Positions 59,643 to 64,000 of a DNA stretch of 64,000 nt are shown piece by piece (the first letter of the stretch is position 1; each line of letters opens with the position of its first letter). A model generated the notes under the pieces. That model saw only the letters and a program-made list of their open reading frames with translations. It was not told where the DNA came from and searched no databases. Made by a program: the position numbers and the translations under genes. This DNA is from Candidatus Gastranaerophilales bacterium (GTDB taxonomy: Bacteria > Cyanobacteriota > Vampirovibrionia > Gastranaerophilales > Gastranaerophilaceae), in assembly GCA_910587815.1 (NCBI GenBank), contig CAJUNK010000010.1:1-64000 (forward strand), in the 5' to 3' direction.

Positions 59643-62600
59643 TTAGTTTCCAAGAGCCTTTGTTGCAAATTCTATCTTGCCCTTAAATTGCCTTTTTATA
59701 GTGCTTCCCACCTCTGAGGAAGAATTCACCCAAAGGTGTTTGTTTGTTAAAATCTGCACTCTATGGTCATCATTAGGGCTTTCTATGTCTTCAAAGTCTA
59801 TTACTACAGGGTCTTCACCGTTATTTTTTGCTAAAAGTTCTTTTAGATAAATCATTTCTTCAAACTCTAAATCCTGCAATAATTTTAATGTTACAAGGTT
59901 AACATTTCCTATAGGTTTTACATCCTGCACCACCATATTGGTTTCTTCATCGCGGATTTGCACCTTTGCTGTCATAATCAGCTTTTCTTCGCTTTGAATT
60001 AAATCTCCAAATTTTTCAACAGATTTTGGGAATGTCACAAATTCAATTCTGCCGCCCGATAAATCTTCTATAACACCGGTTTTCAGGATTTTTGTAGGAT
60101 CTTTTCTTGTAGGTTTTGCACTAACACGGCTTAATAACCCGCATATAGTTACAGTTTTGTCATTTGTTGGGTTTTGTAATATTTCTGCAATTGTATCTGT
60201 GGTTAAATATTTGATTGTATCCCTAATACTGGACAATGGGTGAGAAGTTACATATATCCCCATTAATTCATGTTCAAATTGTTGAATCTCTGTATCCAAG
60301 TATTCATCATTAGAATCACCCGTTAGCTCAAACGTTGGAATACCAAGGTCTTGCGCTGCATCGCCAAGGCCTGCAAAAAGGCTTACCTGGCCTGCACTTT
60401 GGGCGTTTCTTTTATTATAAACGTCTTTTAAAACGCGCTCGTAATTTTCCATCAGCTGTTTTCTGCTTTTTTCAATACTTGAAAATGCCCCAACCCTAAT
60501 CAGTGCTTCTAATGTAAGCTTATTTAGGCATCTGCCATCCATTCTGGAACAATAATCGTAAAAGCTCTCAAATTCTTTTTCTGAACGCTCTTTCATAATA
60601 AATTCAACAACGCCTCTACCCACATTTTTAATGGAAGCTAAGCCAAACCTGATATTTCTACCATCTGGTGTAAAATCTGCATCAGATTTATTAATATCTG
60701 GCGGCAAAACCTCAATTCCAAGCTGCTGGCATTGTAAAATGTATTGCTGTGTCTTTTCCTGATTATCTGCCTGGGAAGTTAAAATTGCAGCCATCCATTC
60801 AACTGGGTAATGTGCCTTTAAATATGCTGTTTGATAGGCTACAAAAGCATAAGCGGATGAGTGCGCTTTGTTAAAACAGTATTTCGCAAAACTTTCAATC
60901 TGTTCAAACAAGGTTGCCGCAGCGTCTTTTGGCATATCATTTTTAGCAGCGCCTGCAACAAAAATTTCCTTTTGTTCGGCCATTTCTTTCAGTTTCTTTT
61001 TACCCATCATACGGCGAACTTTATCCGCGCCGCCAAGAGTATAACCCGCAAGGGTTTGGAAAATTGCCATAATCTGCTCTTGGTAAACAATTGTGCCGTA
61101 TGTGTCTTTTAGAATATTTTTTAATAGAGGATGTGCAAATTCAATCTTTTGGCGGCCATGTTTTCTATCTACAAAGTCATCCACCATTCCTGCTTCCAAT
61201 GGGCCTGGGCGAAACAGTGCAACTAAAGCGCCTAAATCCTCAAATACAGAAGGTTTCAGCCTTTTTACCAAAGCTTTCATACCTGGTGATTCCAGCTGGA
61301 ATACCCCGTCTGTTTCTCCTCTTTTTAATAATTCAAAAGTTTTTTCATCATCAAGAGGTATTTTATTTATCTTGATATCTTTCCCTGTGCGTTTTTTCAC
61401 CATATCAAGACAATCTCTTATGATGGTTAAAGTTTCAAGCCCAAGGAAATCCATCTTTAAAAGGCCTATTTTTTCAATACCTGCCATTGGATATTGCGTG
61501 GTGGTTGATTTTTCCTTTGATAGGGCAATCGGGATAATGTCACTCATTGGTTTTGGGGCAATGATTACGCCAGCAGCATGTGTGCCTACCTGGTTTTTTA
61601 ATCCTTCAAGATGCAAAGCTTCATCGATTAAATTTTTTGCAAGAGGGTCCGTATCGTGCAGTTGACGAAATTCCATACCATCCATCAGTGCATCTTTTAA
61701 TTTTGTTCCAGGTGCTGATGGTATCAAGCCTGCCCATTTGTTTGCGGTTGCAAAATCTACATCATAAACCCTTGCAACAGCCTTTAATGCTGCTTTTGCA
61801 GCAAGTGTGCCAAATGTAATAATCTGACAAACATGGTCTGCGCCCCATCTATCTGAAACATAATCTATAACTTCGCCGCGGCGTCTTTTGCAAAAATCTA
61901 TATCTATATCAGGCATTGATATACGTTCAGGATTTAAAAATCTTTCAAACAAGAGGTTATGTTCAATAGGGTCTAATTCTGTGATACCAAGGGAATAAGC
62001 AACAATACTTCCAGCGGCAGAACCACGACCAGGGCCCACAGGAATATCATGTTCTTTTGCCCAGTTAATAAAATCCCACGTTAAAAGGAAATATGCGGGA
62101 AAACCCATTTTAAAGATTACGTTTTTTTCATATTCGTATCTTTCCATTATACTATCTGGAATTGGGTCGCCATATCTTTCTTTCAGACCTTTTTTACACA
62201 AGACATCGAAATATTCTTCTTCAGATAAATTATCAGGACATGGATATTTTGGCAGATATTCTTTTGTTTTTCCAAATTCCAGCTTATCCATCTGAAAATC
62301 AATTTTATCCGCAATTTCAACCGTATTTTCAATGCACTTATTAAAATAATCTTCATCCATCCAATTAAAGGCTGCACGAAGTTCGTCCACGGTTTTTACA
62401 TAAAATTCATTTACTGAAAATTTAAATCTGTTTGTATCATGTTTAGAAGATTTTGTCTGTTCACACAAAAGTGTGTCATGCCAAAGAGCATCTTCTGCTC
62501 TTAAATAGTGTGAATCGTTTGTGATAACAGTTTTTATGCCGTATTTTTCTGCCACCTCCATTAAAAATGGATTTGAATCTTTTTGTTCTTGCAGGCCATG

Positions 62601-63173
62601 ATCTTGCAATTCTATATAATAATCTTCCCCAAAAAGCTCTTTATAATACTGTACGCGCTTTTCAGCTTCCTCTTTTTCTCCATCAAGGAAATTTCTTGCA
62701 ACTTCACCTTGAATGCAGGCAGAAAGGCAAATTATACCATCTTTATATTTTTCTAAAATTTCATGATTTATACGGGGTTTATAATAATAAGCTTCCGTGG
62801 ATGCTATAGAATCCATACGACAGAGGTTGTGGTATCCTTCCTGGTTTTTGGCTAAAAGCACCAAGTGATACATTGTTTTTTTGCTTCTATCTTCTAAAAC
62901 ATCCCCGTCACATACGTAAAATTCGCACCCGATGATGGGCTTTACAGCTTCAATCTTTTTTTTAAATTCCTGCTCTTCTTCGCTCAACATGTGGGATAAA
63001 AGTTCATTTTTTGCAATGAACATATCTGCACAGCCAAACATTGTGCCATGGTCTGTAATGGCAACAGCCGGCATGTTATTTTCTGCTGCAAATTTAAATA
63101 AATCAGGAATCCTGATAGCTCCATCCAGTAGGCTGTATTCAGTGTGCAGGTGTAAAGGAACGTATTTCATCAT
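59643..63173 (-). CDS. dnaE: DNA polymerase III alpha subunit
   Basis: 1176 residues. N-terminal PHP domain (YVPLHLHTEYSLLDGAIRI; AITDHGTMFG), polymerase palm with GPGRGSAAGSIVAYSLGIT and PDIDIDFCKRRRGEVIDYV (catalytic Asp residues), thumb/fingers QEQIMAIFQTLAGYTLGGADKVRRMM, then helix-hairpin-helix and a C-terminal OB fold (VTICGLLSRV). It is the replicative polymerase of the DnaE1 class. Uninterrupted over 3.5 kb. Monocistronic, reading away from yidD. Confidence 0.98.
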   Translation of the reverse strand: MMKYVPLHLHTEYSLLDGAIRIPDLFKFAAENNMPAVAITDHGTMFGCADMFIAKNELLSHMLSEEEQEFKKKIEAVKPIIGCEFYVCDGDVLEDRSKKTMYHLVLLAKNQEGYHNLCRMDSIASTEAYYYKPRINHEILEKYKDGIICLSACIQGEVARNFLDGEKEEAEKRVQYYKELFGEDYYIELQDHGLQEQKDSNPFLMEVAEKYGIKTVITNDSHYLRAEDALWHDTLLCEQTKSSKHDTNRFKFSVNEFYVKTVDELRAAFNWMDEDYFNKCIENTVEIADKIDFQMDKLEFGKTKEYLPKYPCPDNLSEEEYFDVLCKKGLKERYGDPIPDSIMERYEYEKNVIFKMGFPAYFLLTWDFINWAKEHDIPVGPGRGSAAGSIVAYSLGITELDPIEHNLLFERFLNPERISMPDIDIDFCKRRRGEVIDYVSDRWGADHVCQIITFGTLAAKAALKAVARVYDVDFATANKWAGLIPSAPGTKLKDALMDGMEFRQLHDTDPLAKNLIDEALHLEGLKNQVGTHAAGVIIAPKPMSDIIPIALSKEKSTTTQYPMAGIEKIGLLKMDFLGLETLTIIRDCLDMVKKRTGKDIKINKIPLDDEKTFELLKRGETDGVFQLESPGMKALVKRLKPSVFEDLGALVALFRPGPLEAGMVDDFVDRKHGRQKIEFAHPLLKNILKDTYGTIVYQEQIMAIFQTLAGYTLGGADKVRRMMGKKKLKEMAEQKEIFVAGAAKNDMPKDAAATLFEQIESFAKYCFNKAHSSAYAFVAYQTAYLKAHYPVEWMAAILTSQADNQEKTQQYILQCQQLGIEVLPPDINKSDADFTPDGRNIRFGLASIKNVGRGVVEFIMKERSEKEFESFYDYCSRMDGRCLNKLTLEALIRVGAFSSIEKSRKQLMENYERVLKDVYNKRNAQSAGQVSLFAGLGDAAQDLGIPTFELTGDSNDEYLDTEIQQFEHELMGIYVTSHPLSSIRDTIKYLTTDTIAEILQNPTNDKTVTICGLLSRVSAKPTRKDPTKILKTGVIEDLSGGRIEFVTFPKSVEKFGDLIQSEEKLIMTAKVQIRDEETNMVVQDVKPIGNVNLVTLKLLQDLEFEEMIYLKELLAKNNGEDPVVIDFEDIESPNDDHRVQILTNKHLWVNSSSEVGSTIKRQFKGKIEFATKALGN

Positions 63174-63282
63174 ACTATTTTTTTAGCACAAAAAATGATT
63201 AAGAAGGGTAAAGAATGTTTAAGTTTCTTAACCATTTTTTTCTTATAGCACAGTTTTGTTAGCATAATAGGTGTTTGAGGAT

Positions 63283-63531
63283 TTATGGCACTGGGTCATA
63301 GCCGCCAGGGTGTCCCGGGTGGCATTTTAAAATCCTTTTAATTCCTAAAAATAATCCCTTTAAAACCCCATATTTTTCAATGGCTTCCATTGTATATTTT
63401 GAGCATGTGGGTTGAAACCTGCATATTGGCGGTGTAAATTTTGAAAAAAAACGATACACACTGATTACCTTTAAAATCACGGTCTTTAATATTGTAGTTA
63501 GGATTGAAAAAAAGGTATTTATAATTTTCAT
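63283..63531 (-). CDS. yidD: Membrane protein insertion efficiency factor YidD
   Basis: 82 residues from the ATG at 63531, which overlaps the upstream stop as ATGA; an in-frame GTG three codons earlier is less likely. The family block VYRFFSKFTPPICRFQPTCSKYTMEAIEKYGVLKG and RILKCHPGHPGGYDPVP is complete. YidD helps YidC insert proteins into the inner membrane. It usually sits in the rpmH-rnpA-yidC cluster; here it follows an ATP-grasp-like gene. Confidence 0.94.
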   Translation of the reverse strand: MKIINTFFSILTTILKTVILKVISVYRFFSKFTPPICRFQPTCSKYTMEAIEKYGVLKGLFLGIKRILKCHPGHPGGYDPVP

Positions 63532-64000
63532 ATTTTCCACATTTTCTGTGCTTCGTCAAATATTTCCTTTTTTAAACCCTCTTCTAAAAGCTTTGTTTTT
63601 AACATATTTTTTGTTTTTGCGCTTTCAAAGATTATTTCATCATCATTATTTATAAATGTTCCAAAATATTCATCTTTTTTGTGAATTGAAAACGGTGTTT
63701 CAAAATTATCGGTTAGTGTGCCAATAATTGTATCCATAAATAGTTTTGGCCAATTTTCATTTGTCCCCTTTAGGGTAAGTTCAATATCTAAATCCTTGAA
63801 AAACGGGTTATATTCTATTAAATATGCTTCATTATCTGGTGTAACTATGATATCAAAACCTAATATGCCAATATATTCGCATCCTGCCTCTGCAAGATTT
63901 GAAACAGTAGGAAATATTATTTCATTATAAATTCTTTCATCTAAATCATTATTATCTGCATCTTTTATAGACAATTCGTTTCTGTATGTTTGAATTGAGT
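63528..64000 (-). CDS. ATP-grasp-type protein, N-terminus off the window
   Basis: The frame stays open to base 64000, so the start lies outside. Visible residues include QTYRNEL near the edge and then the ATP-grasp active-site block YIGILGFDIIVTPDNEAYLIEYNPFF with the metal-binding Glu/Asn pair, then ELTLKGTNENWPKLFMD. ATP-grasp enzymes join a carboxylate to an amine or thiol using ATP. Family member not decided. ATGA overlap couples it to yidD. Confidence 0.7.
   Translation of the reverse strand, partial: SIQTYRNELSIKDADNNDLDERIYNEIIFPTVSNLAEAGCEYIGILGFDIIVTPDNEAYLIEYNPFFKDLDIELTLKGTNENWPKLFMDTIIGTLTDNFETPFSIHKKDEYFGTFINNDDEIIFESAKTKNMLKTKLLEEGLKKEIFDEAQKMWKI

Noticed and set aside
1..64000. 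Alternative genetic code (TGA as tryptophan or glycine)
   Set aside because: TGA ends several genes cleanly, including the XRE regulator and the ATGA overlap at yidD; Trp is encoded by TGG.

Overview
The window is 64 kb of AT-rich bacterial chromosome that uses the standard code, with TGA read as stop. Didermy is shown by four lipid A genes (lpxD, lpxC, lpxA, with fabZ) and a heptose adenylyltransferase. SepF, an SLH-domain exported protein, a DUF475/TerC-type protein, a YggS-SepF pair and many proteins with a short N-terminal F-x-G motif occur alongside them. This mix points to a non-photosynthetic relative of Cyanobacteria, most likely a gut-type Gastranaerophilales (Vampirovibrionia/Melainabacteria). 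No rRNA is present, so the lineage is an inference from gene content and style. No CRISPR array, transposase, integrase or phage structural gene was found.

Layout. 0-13 kb: a pseudouridine synthase cut by the window edge, a possible group II intron remnant, a very large glycine-rich prepilin-like protein, an XRE regulator, a DegT aminotransferase, an orphan acyl-CoA dehydratase activase, rubrerythrin, two tandem coiled-coil CHAP proteins, folate and HIT genes, and two lineage-type exported or membrane proteins. 13-38 kb is mostly housekeeping on the minus strand: ferredoxin, smc-scpA-scpB, an lpxD-lpxC-fabZ-lpxA-aminopeptidase-prenyl synthase-lepB run that ends in a mntA/HEPN toxin-antitoxin pair with a frameshifted toxin, hldE-like, a plsC-ROK kinase-mfd-surA-like operon, a radical SAM protein and a zinc-ribbon STAND ATPase. 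38-44 kb, plus strand: pdxJ, yggS-sepF, an SLH protein, acpP-fabF and tRNA-Leu(GAG). 44-59 kb is a patchwork. Accessory genes (Fic protein, two kinase-like paralogues, a small unknown protein, a LysM-amidase, a calpain-like protease, an HD hydrolase) are mixed with acpS, a sugar transporter, a DUF475 protein and a SNF2 helicase. 59-64 kb: dnaE, yidD and an ATP-grasp fragment.

Two patterns stand out. First, at least seven unrelated proteins (kinase-like, calpain-like, HD, amidase, radical SAM, small unknown) carry a short hydrophobic-x-F-x-G/N type motif in their first ~40 residues, and most have no Sec signal; this looks like a shared sorting or targeting tag. Second, four accessory genes (HEPN toxin, one kinase-like copy, amidase, calpain-like protease) are interrupted by six small frameshifts, four of them explained by loss of one A from an A-run. 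The long essential genes (smc, mfd, dnaE) are intact. These genes may be decaying, may switch on and off, or may carry local sequence errors.

The tRNA-Leu locus is also rearranged. Two 97-bp tandem copies carrying the tRNA 5' end lie before it, and a partial copy of the tRNA 3' end lies 1.5 kb after it on the far side of the Fic gene, as expected of a tRNA-targeted integration.
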